From CAVOOW01 sp963697675 (GTDB lineage Bacteria; Actinomycetota; Actinomycetes; JACCUZ01), in the NCBI GenBank assembly GCA_963697675.1, contig CAVOOW010000006.1, forward strand, positions 1,550,001-1,614,000: 64,000 nucleotides of DNA, given 5' to 3'. The number at the start of each line of letters is the position of its first letter. Within the stretch, counting starts at the first letter, position 1. Shown here one piece after another: positions 33,793 to 43,090 of the stretch. The notes below the pieces were generated by a model. The model saw nothing but the letters and a program-made list of their open reading frames with translations. It was not told the DNA's origin and did not search any database. The translations under genes and the position numbers were made by a program.

Positions 33793-34851
33793 ATGACCGG
33801 TCAGGCGTACGAACCAGACGTGATCTGCCGAGTAGACGCGGGGCTCGGCCAGCTGCTGCTGAACCGCCCGAAGGCGATCAACTCGCTGAACACCGCGATG
33901 CTCACGGAGATCGCCAGCGTGTTGGACGCGTGGAAAGTCGATCCCGCTGTACGTCTCGTGGTCCTCGACGGTGCGGGAGAGCGCGGATTGTGCGCCGGAG
34001 CAGACGTACGGAGCATGTGGTCCAGCGCTCGGGCCGCTGACGGGTTGGCGCGCGAGTTCTTCCGGATCGAGTACGGCGTGAACGCCCACATCGCGCGTTA
34101 CACCAAGCCATTCGTGGCCCTGATGGACGGCATCGTCATGGGTGGCGGGATCGGACTGTCCGCGCACGCGACGGTCCGGGTCGTGACGGAGCGATCGAAG
34201 GTGGCCATGCCCGAGGTCACGATCGGCCTGGCACCTGATGTCGGCGCCACCTTCTTGCTCTCGCACGCACCGGGCGAAGCCGGCACGCACCTGGCGCTGA
34301 CCGCGTCGACCGTCGGCGCCGGCGACGCCATCTTCCTGGGCCTGGCCGATCACTTCGTGCCGGCGGAACGGCTGGCACCGCTGCGGAAAGCGCTCGGTGA
34401 GACCAGCGCCGCCGAAGCCGTCGCGGCCGTTGCCGAGCCGGCACCAGCGTCGGAACTCGCAGATCAGGCCTGGGTCGACGACTGCTATGCACTGGACACC
34501 GTCGAGCAGATCGTGGCCGCCTTGCAGGCGAGCTCCGAACCCGCTGCTCGGGAGGCGGCCCACCTCATCTTGACCAAGTCGCCGACTGCACTCAAGGTGA
34601 CCCTCGAGTCGCTTCGCCGGGCTCGCGCCATGACCTCGGTGGAGGAGGCGCTGGAGCAGGAGTATCGCGTGTCCTGCGCATTCCTGGAGACCCCTGACCT
34701 CGTCGAGGGCATCCGGGCGCAGGTCATCGACAAGGACAGGACACCTTCGTGGAACCCGCCGCTGCTTGGCGACGTGGCTGACGACGTTGTCGCTGGCTTC
34801 TTCGCCGATCGCGGCCATGGGAGCGTCGGCCTGCCCGTCAAACGCCGTTGA
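33793..34851 (+). CDS. 3-hydroxyisobutyryl-CoA hydrolase-like enoyl-CoA hydratase family protein
   Basis: A 352-residue crotonase-fold enzyme of the longer HIBCH type: LLNRPKAINSLNTAMLTEI, LDGAGERGLCAGADVRSMW, MDGIVMGGGIGLSAHATVRV, MPEVTIGLAPDVGATFLLSH and the C-terminal block SPTALKVTLESLRRA with FLETPDLVEGIRAQVIDKDR. HIBCH proteins hydrolyse 3-hydroxyisobutyryl-CoA in valine degradation; close relatives act on other hydroxyacyl-CoAs. Fit with mmsA nearby supports a valine-like route. ATG 33793 is preceded by GGGAGCGG. The 3' end overlaps the convergent npdG gene by 14 bases. Confidence 0.85.
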   Translation: MTGQAYEPDVICRVDAGLGQLLLNRPKAINSLNTAMLTEIASVLDAWKVDPAVRLVVLDGAGERGLCAGADVRSMWSSARAADGLAREFFRIEYGVNAHIARYTKPFVALMDGIVMGGGIGLSAHATVRVVTERSKVAMPEVTIGLAPDVGATFLLSHAPGEAGTHLALTASTVGAGDAIFLGLADHFVPAERLAPLRKALGETSAAEAVAAVAEPAPASELADQAWVDDCYALDTVEQIVAALQASSEPAAREAAHLILTKSPTALKVTLESLRRARAMTSVEEALEQEYRVSCAFLETPDLVEGIRAQVIDKDRTPSWNPPLLGDVADDVVAGFFADRGHGSVGLPVKRR

Positions 34852-35563
34852 TGGTCACGCCTGTATAGCCTTGGTGGAGCTGACTCAGCGCGATCAGGGT
34901 GGCGGACAGCGACTCGAGGTGATGGGCATTGCGCAGACGTCCGGCGGGCACGCCACGAAGTCCGGGGATCGTGTCGACGAGGTCGCGGACGATGCCGCAG
35001 GACCGTGCGTCGTCACCGACCACCATGATGTCCAGGCTCGGCAGCGGGTCGAGCGCTGCGTTGAGCAACAGTGTCGACGACACATGGTGGAAGGCGCCGA
35101 CCACGAAGGAGTCGGGCAGCAGCCTGGCCGCCTGCTCGGCGGCGGAGCCCTCCGGCAGGTGCAACGCGTAGGCCCCGTGCTCGTCGAAGCCCAGCGGGTT
35201 GCAGCAGTCGACGACGATCTTGCCCGCCAGCACTGGCGCCAGCAGTTTCAACATCGGCTCGTGGGCGATCCAGGGTACGGCGAAGACCACGACGTCTGCC
35301 GCCGCTGCGCAGTCGACGTTCTCACTTCCGCGGTCGTCCGGATCGAAGCCGAGGATCTCGCGGGCTGCTGTCTCGGCGCGCGTGCTGCTGCGTGAGCCGA
35401 TCACCACGTCGACGCCGGCGCGCCCGAACCGGTAAGCGAGCCCGCGACCCTGCCCACCGGTGCCGCCCAGGACGCCGACCCGACATGTCCCCGGTCGCAG
35501 TGACTCCGGTAGCGCCGCAGGGAACATCGAAAGGACCGCCGCTCCTGATGTCGACGCCGTCAC
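34838..35563 (-). CDS. npdG: NADPH-dependent F420 reductase
   Basis: A 241-residue F420:NADPH oxidoreductase. The dinucleotide motif is VGVLGGTGGQGRGLAYRFGR, followed by VIGSRS and later VVDCCNPLGFDEHG and SFVVGAFHHVSSTLL, all characteristic of NPDG. The enzyme reduces F420 with NADPH, or the reverse, supplying F420H2 to LLM-type enzymes such as those at 39210 and 1405. It has about 25 extra N-terminal residues compared with the usual start at the glycine-rich motif; a later ATG (MFPAALPESLRPG) is an alternative start. Convergent with, and overlapping, the HIBCH-like gene. Confidence 0.9.
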   Translation of the reverse strand: MTASTSGAAVLSMFPAALPESLRPGTCRVGVLGGTGGQGRGLAYRFGRAGVDVVIGSRSSTRAETAAREILGFDPDDRGSENVDCAAAADVVVFAVPWIAHEPMLKLLAPVLAGKIVVDCCNPLGFDEHGAYALHLPEGSAAEQAARLLPDSFVVGAFHHVSSTLLLNAALDPLPSLDIMVVGDDARSCGIVRDLVDTIPGLRGVPAGRLRNAHHLESLSATLIALSQLHQGYTGVTINGV

Positions 35564-35687
35564 CTGGGCCGCCCTTTGCCTGCCGCTCGGGAGGCCTTTG
35601 TCGCAAGGCCCGTTGTAGTCACCTTACTTGATAACCACACTAGTTTCCAAGGGATGACGCAAGCAAAGAAGTGGAAGCATTGTCAAG

Positions 35688-37202
35688 TTAGTTCGTGGAC
35701 CAGTAGGGCGCGCTCAGCGCCTTCTTGTTCAGCTTGCCCATCGGCGATCGACCCAGGTCCGTGACGAAGTCCACGCTGCGCGGGCATTTGGGGTGCGCGA
35801 GCTGCTGGCGGCAGAAGCCGATGAGCTCGTCCCCGGTGACCGACCCGTCCAGGGGCACCACGAGTGCCTTGAGCTCCTCGCCCATCGTCGCGTGCGGGAC
35901 GCCGATGACGGCAACGTCGACAACACCTGGATGGGTGCGCAGGACGTTTTCGGACTCGGCAGGATAGAGGTTGACGCCGCCGGACACGACCATGTCCGAG
36001 TGTCTGCCCGTGATGTAGACATAACCGTCGGCGTCGACGTGACCCGAGTCGCCGACAGTGAAAACGTTAGGCGCCAGGTGCGCCTCGGCTGTCTTCTCGG
36101 GCGCTCCGAAGAATGTGATGCCGCCGCCAGTGGTGTCGCGGAAGTACAACCGTCCATCTATCCCGCGCGGCAGCTCGGTGCCGTCCTCGTCGACCGCGAG
36201 CGCCTCGAACGGTGCAACCGCCCGGCCCACCGAGCCAGGGTGCGTCAGCCACTCGGCAGAGGTGATCGCGCAGAGCGTGCCCGACTCGGTGCCCCCGTAC
36301 TTCTCGACCAGGATCGGGCCCCACCAGTCGATCATCGCGCGCTTGATCTCCGGCGGGCAGGCGGCACCCGTGTGGTCGACCATCTGCAGGCTGGACACGT
36401 CGTACGCCGCCCGGGTCTGAGCCGGAAGCTCGAGCAGCTTGGCGAAGTGCGCGGGCACCATGAGCGTGCCCGTGATCGCTTCGGCGTCGATCGTCGCGAG
36501 CACCTGCTCGGCGTTGAACTGCGGCAGTATGAACAGCGGCCGGCCACCCGCCAACCGTCTAATCGATCGCATCGGGCCCGTGTGGTACAGCGGGCCAACC
36601 ACGAGGAACGGACCCTTCCCAGCCGCCGGCACCAGCTCGTCGAGCAGGTCTCGCACGGTCGGTGGGAGGGTGGGCGGCCGCTCGACGCCTTTCGGGAAAC
36701 CCGTGGTCCCCGACGTGTAGAGCAGGTTGGGCCGAGGCACCCGGCCGAGATCCGGCGGGCCCTCACTGGCCTCCGACAGCAGCTCGGCCCAGGTCGAGCT
36801 CGAATCGCTTGAGTCGGTCGAGTCCCAGGCATAGACCTGCTTGAGACTGACCTCCTCCCCGGCTGCGCGGGCGACCTCTTCGGTGTGCTCATCAGCCAGC
36901 AGGCCCCCTGCCTGGCCGTCCTGCAAGATGTAGACCACCTCGCGCGTGGTCAGGTGAAAGCTGATCGGGATGACCGAGAGTCCCGCGTGCAGGGCTGCGA
37001 GATAGGCGAGCGCGGTGGTTGTGGAGTTGCGCGCCATGATCCCGACGCGGGACTGGTGGCCCAGGTCCAGATCGGCGAGGGCATTGGTCGCCTTCGCGAG
37101 CTGGTGAGCGAGCTCGGACCACGTGAACGACCTGGTGGGGTCCGCCAGCGCAAGGCCGTCGGGGTCTGACGCTGCCATCAGCGCGATGGGGCTGGGACTC
37201 AT
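35688..37202 (-). CDS. AMP-forming acyl-CoA synthetase/ligase
   Basis: A 504-residue ANL-superfamily adenylating enzyme that joins a carboxylic acid to CoA with ATP. Key motifs: the P-loop LLYTSGTTGFPKGVE near residue 160, the KYGGTESGT segment, GDSGHVDADGYVYITGRHSDM with its aspartate, and VSGGVNLYPAESENVL; the C-terminal lysine motif is MGKLNKKALSA. ATG 37202 follows GGAGGGCACC. It is the entry point for feeding an acid into the CoA-dependent steps of this region. The substrate could be an aromatic, terpenoid or branched acid; not determinable here. Confidence 0.92.
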   Translation of the reverse strand: MSPSPIALMAASDPDGLALADPTRSFTWSELAHQLAKATNALADLDLGHQSRVGIMARNSTTTALAYLAALHAGLSVIPISFHLTTREVVYILQDGQAGGLLADEHTEEVARAAGEEVSLKQVYAWDSTDSSDSSSTWAELLSEASEGPPDLGRVPRPNLLYTSGTTGFPKGVERPPTLPPTVRDLLDELVPAAGKGPFLVVGPLYHTGPMRSIRRLAGGRPLFILPQFNAEQVLATIDAEAITGTLMVPAHFAKLLELPAQTRAAYDVSSLQMVDHTGAACPPEIKRAMIDWWGPILVEKYGGTESGTLCAITSAEWLTHPGSVGRAVAPFEALAVDEDGTELPRGIDGRLYFRDTTGGGITFFGAPEKTAEAHLAPNVFTVGDSGHVDADGYVYITGRHSDMVVSGGVNLYPAESENVLRTHPGVVDVAVIGVPHATMGEELKALVVPLDGSVTGDELIGFCRQQLAHPKCPRSVDFVTDLGRSPMGKLNKKALSAPYWSTN

Positions 37203-37221
37203 GGTGCCCTCCGTCAGGTCG

Positions 37222-37280
37222 CGATGCCACTGGTCACGATGCCATTGGTCCGAAGCCACTGGTCACGATGCCACTGGTCA
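37222..37280. repeat. Four tandem 14-15 bp repeats upstream of the acyl-CoA ligase
   Basis: Units cgatgccactggtca (37222-37236), cgatgccattggtcc (37237-37251), gaagccactggtca (37252-37265) and cgatgccactggtca (37266-37280) follow one another without gaps. Each contains the near-palindrome CCAnTGG. They start 20 bases upstream of the ligase start codon, in the divergent gap shared with the gene at 37474. They may be multiple regulator sites or a replication-slippage array. Confidence 0.6.
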
Positions 37281-37473
37281 AATTCAGTCGGTCGAAAATG
37301 CAGGCACTGTCTAGCTCTGGGGCGGGTGGTTCTGCGGGCTTCAGCTGCGGAGCTGCGGTTCTAGCAGATAACCAAGATAGATTTTTATCCGACCATATGA
37401 CTTCCAACAATGCCTTGGCTTGTGTTTCTATAGCCTGACTCCAAACTTACAGCCCGACCCAGGGAGACCTCAA

Positions 37474-39213
37474 ATGGACATGGCGTGGACCTCCGACCAC
37501 TGGATCACGGACTGGGACGTGAGCAAGAGATACCCCGTCTACACCCGCGCCAACGCCGGCGAGGTGCTCCCCGACCCGTCCAGCCCGCTGAACGTCACGC
37601 TGGTCTGGAACCAGGGCCTGAACATGGGTTTCCGGCAGGGCTGTCTGGAGACCTTGGGCACCCATCGGCCGGAGGAGATCGACGAGGACTGGCCCGAGAC
37701 GATGGGCAACTTCGGCGGCTACCACTACGTGGGCTTCTCGGTGATCGAGCTGATCGGGGCCCGGCTGCCGGGACTCACCGTGCCGATCTGGAACGGGCTG
37801 TGGGTCGGCGACCATCCTGACACGCCGGTCTACGTCGAGAAGCCGGGCGACATCGACCCGACCCTGACCGAGCGGCTGGCCGCGAAGAGCGCCTGGGCGC
37901 TGACCACGACGACCTTCCCCGAGGTCGACGAGTCGTTGCGGCGGGCCAACGCCGCGCGCGACGGTCGACCGGACTTCGCGACCCTGTCCGACCAGGACCT
38001 GATCGACCGGGCTCGCTCGTTCGTGCCGGACCTGGTCTACGGCTATGCCTGGCACGTGCCGACCACCACGTTGTCCACGATGGGGCCGGCGGTGGCCGGG
38101 GCCTACCTGGGCGCGATCGGCGAGGCGGACTCGCTCGGCGCGCTGCTGAGCGGGCTCGGCGGCGTCGACTCCGCCGCACCGTCGTTCGCGATGTGGAAGC
38201 TCGGCCGCTCCGCCCTGGAGTCCGAGACGGTCAACACAGCCTTCGAAGGTGCCCTTGGCGAGGTGTTGCCCACCCTGCGCGCCAGCGACGACCCGGAGGC
38301 TGTCGCGTGGCTCGAGGCGTTCGACGACCTGATCTACAGGTTCGGGTCACGGGCCCCCAATGAGTGGGACCTCAGGTCGGACAGCTGGGAGACAAAACCG
38401 ATCCTGGCGCTGTCCGCCATCGACGGCATGCGCAAGGCGGGACCCGAGGCAGACCCCACGATCGCCTTGGAGCGCAACACGAAACGGCGCGAGCAGATGA
38501 CGGCCGAGCTGGCCGAGCGGATGCCCGATGCAGCCTCACGCCAGGGATTCCTGGACGCGGCCGCGTCGATCACCCGGTTCATGCCGTGGCGCGAGCGAAC
38601 AAAGACCGCGGCCGTCAAGGTGATGGGAGAGGTGCGCGCTGCCATGTTCGAGCTCGGCGACCGCATGGTTGCCCGAGGCGTCCTGGCTGACCGTCGGGAC
38701 ATCACGATGCTCACGGTCGACGAGCTTGACGACTTCGTGGCCGACCCGGAGTCGTTCAAGGACACGCTGGCGCGCCGCGCCGTTGAGTATCAACAGCTCT
38801 TCGCACTCGAGCCGCCGTTCTTCCTGACAGAGAACGTCCCGCTGTCGCAATGGAAGGTACGCACGGAGCAGGCCGTGGCGATTGCCCAACCGGGCGACGT
38901 ACTGCAGGGCGTCGGCGGGTCTCCTGGCGTCGCACGTGGCCGGGCCCGCATCATCACCGATCCGTTCGAGCCGGGCGACTATCAGCCCGGCGACATCCTG
39001 GTCGCCCCGCAGACCGACCCCGCGTGGACCCCGTTGTTCGTCCCCGCTGCGGCGGTCGTCGTCAATGTCGGCGCCGTGATCACCCATGCTGTTATCGTCT
39101 GCCGCGAGCTGGGCCTGCCCTGTGCCGTCTCCGTCGGTGGAGCGACCCAGCGGATCCCGGACGGCGCGATGATCGAGGTCGACGGCACCGCGGGCACGGT
39201 GACTGTCCTGTGA
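37474..39213 (+). CDS. Phosphohistidine swivel-domain protein (PEP-utilising mobile domain), copy 1
   Basis: A 579-residue protein. The last 85 residues are a PEP-utilising-enzyme mobile domain: GGSPGVARGRARI, PGDILVAPQTDPAWTPLFV and the phosphohistidine motif ITHAVIVCRELGLPCAV with His about 538. The first 480 residues form a mostly helical domain (WITDWDVSKRYPVYTRANAG, NEWDLRSDSWETKP, PWRERTKTAAVKVMGE) like the substrate-binding part of rifampicin phosphotransferase and of PEP-synthase-like proteins. There is no ATP-grasp and no PEP barrel, so the phosphoryl group must come from a partner. A close paralogue is at 41270. The stop overlaps the next gene (GTGA). Substrate unknown. Confidence 0.85.
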   Translation: MDMAWTSDHWITDWDVSKRYPVYTRANAGEVLPDPSSPLNVTLVWNQGLNMGFRQGCLETLGTHRPEEIDEDWPETMGNFGGYHYVGFSVIELIGARLPGLTVPIWNGLWVGDHPDTPVYVEKPGDIDPTLTERLAAKSAWALTTTTFPEVDESLRRANAARDGRPDFATLSDQDLIDRARSFVPDLVYGYAWHVPTTTLSTMGPAVAGAYLGAIGEADSLGALLSGLGGVDSAAPSFAMWKLGRSALESETVNTAFEGALGEVLPTLRASDDPEAVAWLEAFDDLIYRFGSRAPNEWDLRSDSWETKPILALSAIDGMRKAGPEADPTIALERNTKRREQMTAELAERMPDAASRQGFLDAAASITRFMPWRERTKTAAVKVMGEVRAAMFELGDRMVARGVLADRRDITMLTVDELDDFVADPESFKDTLARRAVEYQQLFALEPPFFLTENVPLSQWKVRTEQAVAIAQPGDVLQGVGGSPGVARGRARIITDPFEPGDYQPGDILVAPQTDPAWTPLFVPAAAVVVNVGAVITHAVIVCRELGLPCAVSVGGATQRIPDGAMIEVDGTAGTVTVL

Positions 39214-40136
39214 CGATCGGCATCGGGCTGGGCCTGCCGCAGCTCGGCCAGCACGTCACCGCCGACGCTGTGCGCCAGTTCTGTGTCCGCGCGGAGGAGC
39301 TCGGCTATGCGAGCGTGTGGGTGCAGGAGCACCTGTTCTATCCACACGCCAACACCTCGGGCTACGCAGGGCGTGAAAGCACCGAGGTGCATCCGGCCTA
39401 CCGCTCGGTCTTCGGTCCGTTCGAGCTGATGGCCTACGCGGCGGCGGTGACCGAACGGATCACGATCGGGAGCAGCATCCTGGTCGCCGGCTATCACCGC
39501 CCGATCGAGCTGGCCCAACGCCTGGCCACCCTCGACCAGCTTTCCGACGGCCGGCTGGTCGCCGGGCTGGCCGCCGGCTGGTCGGTCGAGGAGCACCTGC
39601 AGATGGGCGTCGACCCGAAGACACGTGGTCGGCGGATGGACGAGCTGGTCGCCGCCCTGCAGGCCTGTTGGGGACCAGACCCCGTCTCGTTCGAGGGAGA
39701 GTTCTTCTCGATCCCCGTGTCCGATGTCCAACCCAAGCCGGTGCAGCAGCCCCACCCGCCGCTGCTCTCGGGCCTGAAGTCGGGAGCAGGGCTGCGGCGG
39801 ACCGCGGCGCTGTTCGACATCTGGAACCCGAGCCGGGGCACCGCACAGGAGCTCACCGACCAGATGACGGAGATGAATGCGCAGCGCCCCGAAGGGGCAC
39901 AGCCGCTGCGGCTCTACTTCCGGGCCTACGCACAGCGGCCAACCGATGCGGTGGGTTCCGGCGGTCAGGGCATCGAGGGACTACATGACGACCTGGTGAC
40001 CGCCGCCGCCGCCGGGGCGGAGCAGCTCATCGTCGACTGCAACTTCTGGGACGCGGTCGACTCAGCAAAGATCTGGGAGAACATCCCCGACATGATGGAT
40101 CCGCTGCTCGAGCACGCCAAACAGGTGTCGCCGTGA
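39210..40136 (+). CDS. LLM-class F420-dependent oxidoreductase
   Basis: A 308-residue luciferase-like monooxygenase-fold enzyme: it starts TIGIGLGLPQLGQHVTADAV, has YASVWVQEHLFYPHANTSG near residue 35, ITIGSSILVAGYHRPIELAQ near 85 and LDQLSDGRLVAGLAAGWSVE near 110. The fold and the nearby npdG point to F420 rather than FMN. GTG 39210 overlaps the stop of the swivel-domain gene, so the two are probably made together; the longer frame starting at 38850 is inside that gene. It likely reduces or oxidises an intermediate of the same pathway. Confidence 0.9.
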   Translation: MTIGIGLGLPQLGQHVTADAVRQFCVRAEELGYASVWVQEHLFYPHANTSGYAGRESTEVHPAYRSVFGPFELMAYAAAVTERITIGSSILVAGYHRPIELAQRLATLDQLSDGRLVAGLAAGWSVEEHLQMGVDPKTRGRRMDELVAALQACWGPDPVSFEGEFFSIPVSDVQPKPVQQPHPPLLSGLKSGAGLRRTAALFDIWNPSRGTAQELTDQMTEMNAQRPEGAQPLRLYFRAYAQRPTDAVGSGGQGIEGLHDDLVTAAAAGAEQLIVDCNFWDAVDSAKIWENIPDMMDPLLEHAKQVSP

Positions 40137-40167
40137 GCGATGTTGCACTCAAGAAAGTAGACACCAC

Positions 40168-41283
40168 GTGAAGGCCGCAGTTTTCGAGAACGGTTCACCG
40201 AAGCTGACCATCGAGCAGATCCCACAGCCGCAGCCGCGTCGTGGCGAGGTCCTGGTCAAGGTGGCGGCCTGCGGGGTCTGCCACACCGACCTGCACGTGC
40301 TGAAGTCCGAGGTGACCTTCCCGGGACCTGGAGTGCTGGGGCATGAGGTGTCCGGAGTGGTCGCCGCTCTGGGTGACGACGTGGTCGGCGTCGCGGTGGG
40401 GGACCGGGTGGTTTGCGCGTTCATCATGCCGTGCGGCACCTGCCGGCACTGCGTGCGTGGCTACGAGGATCTCTGCGAGACGTTCTTCGCCTTCAATCGG
40501 CTCAAGGGCACGCTGTACGACGGCGAGACCCGGCTCGCCAGAGCGGACGGCTCGGCACTGTCGATGTACTCGATGGGCGGCCTCGCGGAATACTGCGTCG
40601 TCCCGCAGACCGATGTGTTCCGGGTCCCCGACGGACTTGCACTGACCGACGTGTCGATCCTCGGCTGCAGCTCGTTCACGGCCTACGGGGCGGTTCACAA
40701 CGTTGCCAAGTTGGGACTGGGCGACCGGATCGCGGTGATCGCCGCCGGTGGCGTCGGGTCCAGCATCATCCAGTTCGCCAAGGCGGCCGGCGCGGGCCAG
40801 ATCATCGCGGTGGACGTAAGCGACGACAAGCTCGCCGCCGCGACCGGGCTCGGTGCGACCCACACCGTCAACTCGAGCTCCACCGATGCGGTGGCCGCGG
40901 TCCGGGAGCTGACCGGCGGCACCGGTGTGGACATTGCGTTCGAAGCGCTGGGGCGCGCGGACACCTTCGCGACCGCCGTGGCCGTCCTCGACGACGGCGG
41001 ATGCGCCGTGGTCGTCGGCATCGCGCCCGCCGGCTCCCGCGGTGAGCTCGACCTGGCCAGGCTGGTCCGGCGCAAGCTGCGGATCCTCGGTTCCTATGGA
41101 GCGCGGGCGCGCGCTGACATGCCGCAGCTGTTGCGCCTCGTGCAGAGCGGCACCGTACAGCCAGAAAGGGTGATCACCCGGCGCTACTCACTCGATGAGG
41201 CCGAGGACGCCTATCAGGCGCTGGCCCGCGGCGAAATCGTCGGGCGCGCCGTGATCCAGATGTCGGACGATGCTGAAAGCTAA
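40168..41283 (+). CDS. Zinc-dependent alcohol dehydrogenase (MDR family)
   Basis: A 371-residue medium-chain dehydrogenase with both zinc sites: the catalytic-zinc motif CGVCHTDLHVL near residue 36 and GHEVSGVV, and the structural-zinc cysteines in CGTCRHCVRGYEDLC. The NAD domain has IAVIAAGGVGSSIIQFAKAAG. It resembles the S-(hydroxymethyl)glutathione/mycothiol and benzyl/aryl alcohol group. It lies between the two swivel-domain genes; a GTG start (40168) has weak ribosome-site support and the end overlaps the next gene by 14 bases, indicating tight coupling. Likely oxidises an alcohol intermediate to an aldehyde. Confidence 0.92.
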   Translation: MKAAVFENGSPKLTIEQIPQPQPRRGEVLVKVAACGVCHTDLHVLKSEVTFPGPGVLGHEVSGVVAALGDDVVGVAVGDRVVCAFIMPCGTCRHCVRGYEDLCETFFAFNRLKGTLYDGETRLARADGSALSMYSMGGLAEYCVVPQTDVFRVPDGLALTDVSILGCSSFTAYGAVHNVAKLGLGDRIAVIAAGGVGSSIIQFAKAAGAGQIIAVDVSDDKLAAATGLGATHTVNSSSTDAVAAVRELTGGTGVDIAFEALGRADTFATAVAVLDDGGCAVVVGIAPAGSRGELDLARLVRRKLRILGSYGARARADMPQLLRLVQSGTVQPERVITRRYSLDEAEDAYQALARGEIVGRAVIQMSDDAES

Positions 41284-43036
41284 GGACGGATCCGGGCCGG
41301 GGTTTCCCTGGCAGCAGGACCACTGGCTGACCGACTGGGACGTCAGCGAGCGCTATCCCGTCTACACGCGCGCCAACGCCGGCGAGGTGCTGCCCGACCC
41401 GTCGAGCCCGCTCAACGTCACCCTCGCCTGGAACAAGGGCATCAACCTCGGCTGGCGTGAGGGCAACGTCAATCTGCTCGGCACGCACCGCGCCGACGAG
41501 ATGGACGAGGTGTGGACCGAGACGATCGGCAACTTCGGGGGCTACCACTACACGAACTTCTCCTCGGTGGAGCTGATCGGTGCGCGGCTGCCCGGACTCA
41601 CCGTCCCGGTCTGGAACCGCCTCTGGGTCGGTGACCATCCCGACCTGCCGGACTACGTCGAGAAGCCGGGAGACATCGACCCCTCCCTCACCCACGGACT
41701 CGCCGCGAAGACTGCCTGGGCTCTGGTGACCGAGACCTTTCCTGAGGTCGACGAGTCGAAGCGCCGGGGTGACGCGGCCCGCCGGGACCGGCCCGACCTG
41801 AGCACCCTGTCCGACAGCGAGCTGGTGGCCCGGGCGCGTTCCTTCCAGCCTGACCTGATCTACATCTACGCCGCCCACGTGCTGGGGACCGTGCTTGCCA
41901 GCGTCGGTCCATCTGCAGCCGCCGGCTATCTGGCGCTGATCGGGGAGGAAGGCGCCAGCGCTCAGCTGATGAGCGGGCTCGGTGGGGTCGACTCAGCGGC
42001 TCCCTCCTTCGCGTTGTGGGACCTGAGCCGGATCGCCCGCAGCGCGCGGGCGGTGACTGCTGCCTTCGACGCGGGCGTGAGCACGGTCCTGTCAACGCTG
42101 CGGGTAAGCGACGACCCCGAGGCCGTCAGGTTCCTCAAGGACTTCGACGAGTTCCTCTTCGAGTACGGATCGCGCGCGCCCAACGAGTGGGATCTGCGCT
42201 CCGACAGCTGGGAGACCAAGCCGGAGCTCGCGCTGGTCGCGGTCGATGCCATGCGGGCCAGCGGTGAGCAGAGCAGCCCCTACGTCACGCACGCGCGCAA
42301 CCGGGCCGCCCGCGAGCAGCTGACCCGGGAGCTCGCTGACCGCATGCCCGATGAGGCGTCGCGCGCGGGACTGCTCGCTGCAGCAGCCTCGATCGTGCGG
42401 TTCATCCCCTGGCGTGAGCGGACCAAGACTGCCTGCGTCAAGGCGATGCAGGAGATGCGCATGGCCGTGTTCGAGCTCGGCCGGCGGATGGTGCTGCGAG
42501 GTGTGCTGGCCGACCACCGCGACATCACGATGATCCTCGACGAAGAGCTGGATGCGTTCGTCGCCGATCCTTTCGCCTTCGAGGAGGAGGTGGGGCGCCG
42601 GCTGGTCGGCTACCAGGCGCTGTTCGACCTCGAGCCGCCGTTCTTCCTGCGGGAGAACCTGCCGTTGTCGCGGTGGCCGCGGCGCACCTCGCGCCGGCCC
42701 GCGCAGGCGCTTCCCGGAGACGTGTTGCGCGGTGTCGGCGGCGCACCCGGCACCGCCCGGGGCCGCGCTCGCATCCTGCAGGATCCTTTCGACGTGGGCG
42801 ACCTGGCGCCGGGCGACGTGCTGGTCGCCCCGCAGACCGATCCGGCCTGGACACCGTTGTTCGTCGGGCTGGCCGCCGTTGTCGTCAACGTCGGTGCTCC
42901 GATCACCCACGCGGCGATCATCAGTCGAGAGCTCGGCATTCCGTGTGCCGTCTCCGTGCGCGACGCCACGATGTTGATCCCCGAGGGTGCACTCGTCGAG
43001 GTCGATGGCTTCACCGGAACGGTCACTCTGCTCTAG
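41270..43036 (+). CDS. Phosphohistidine swivel-domain protein (PEP-utilising mobile domain), copy 2
   Basis: A 588-residue paralogue of the gene at 37474, sharing blocks such as RYPVYTRANAGEVLPDPSSP, FGGYHYTNFSSVELIGARLP, GLGGVDSAAPSFALWDL, RAPNEWDLRSDSWETKP and LEPPFFLRENLPLSRW. The C-terminal mobile domain has VVNVGAPITHAAIISRELGI with the phosphohistidine at about 547. Again no ATP-grasp and no PEP barrel. It follows the alcohol dehydrogenase with a 14-base overlap. Two copies may form a heterodimer or serve two substrates or pathway steps. Confidence 0.85.
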   Translation: MLKAKDGSGPGFPWQQDHWLTDWDVSERYPVYTRANAGEVLPDPSSPLNVTLAWNKGINLGWREGNVNLLGTHRADEMDEVWTETIGNFGGYHYTNFSSVELIGARLPGLTVPVWNRLWVGDHPDLPDYVEKPGDIDPSLTHGLAAKTAWALVTETFPEVDESKRRGDAARRDRPDLSTLSDSELVARARSFQPDLIYIYAAHVLGTVLASVGPSAAAGYLALIGEEGASAQLMSGLGGVDSAAPSFALWDLSRIARSARAVTAAFDAGVSTVLSTLRVSDDPEAVRFLKDFDEFLFEYGSRAPNEWDLRSDSWETKPELALVAVDAMRASGEQSSPYVTHARNRAAREQLTRELADRMPDEASRAGLLAAAASIVRFIPWRERTKTACVKAMQEMRMAVFELGRRMVLRGVLADHRDITMILDEELDAFVADPFAFEEEVGRRLVGYQALFDLEPPFFLRENLPLSRWPRRTSRRPAQALPGDVLRGVGGAPGTARGRARILQDPFDVGDLAPGDVLVAPQTDPAWTPLFVGLAAVVVNVGAPITHAAIISRELGIPCAVSVRDATMLIPEGALVEVDGFTGTVTLL

Positions 43037-43090
43037 CGGGCGGCGGGAAGAGACTCTTGCGCCGGCCGGCCGGCTGCCCGGCGACCACTT

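Noticed and set aside
37222..37280. Tandem repeats considered as a CRISPR array
   Set aside because: The units are contiguous with no unique spacers, and no cas genes are present.
38850..39209. Upstream extension of the LLM oxidoreductase frame
   Set aside because: It lies within the swivel-domain gene, and GTG 39210 at the GTGA overlap gives the normal family N-terminus.
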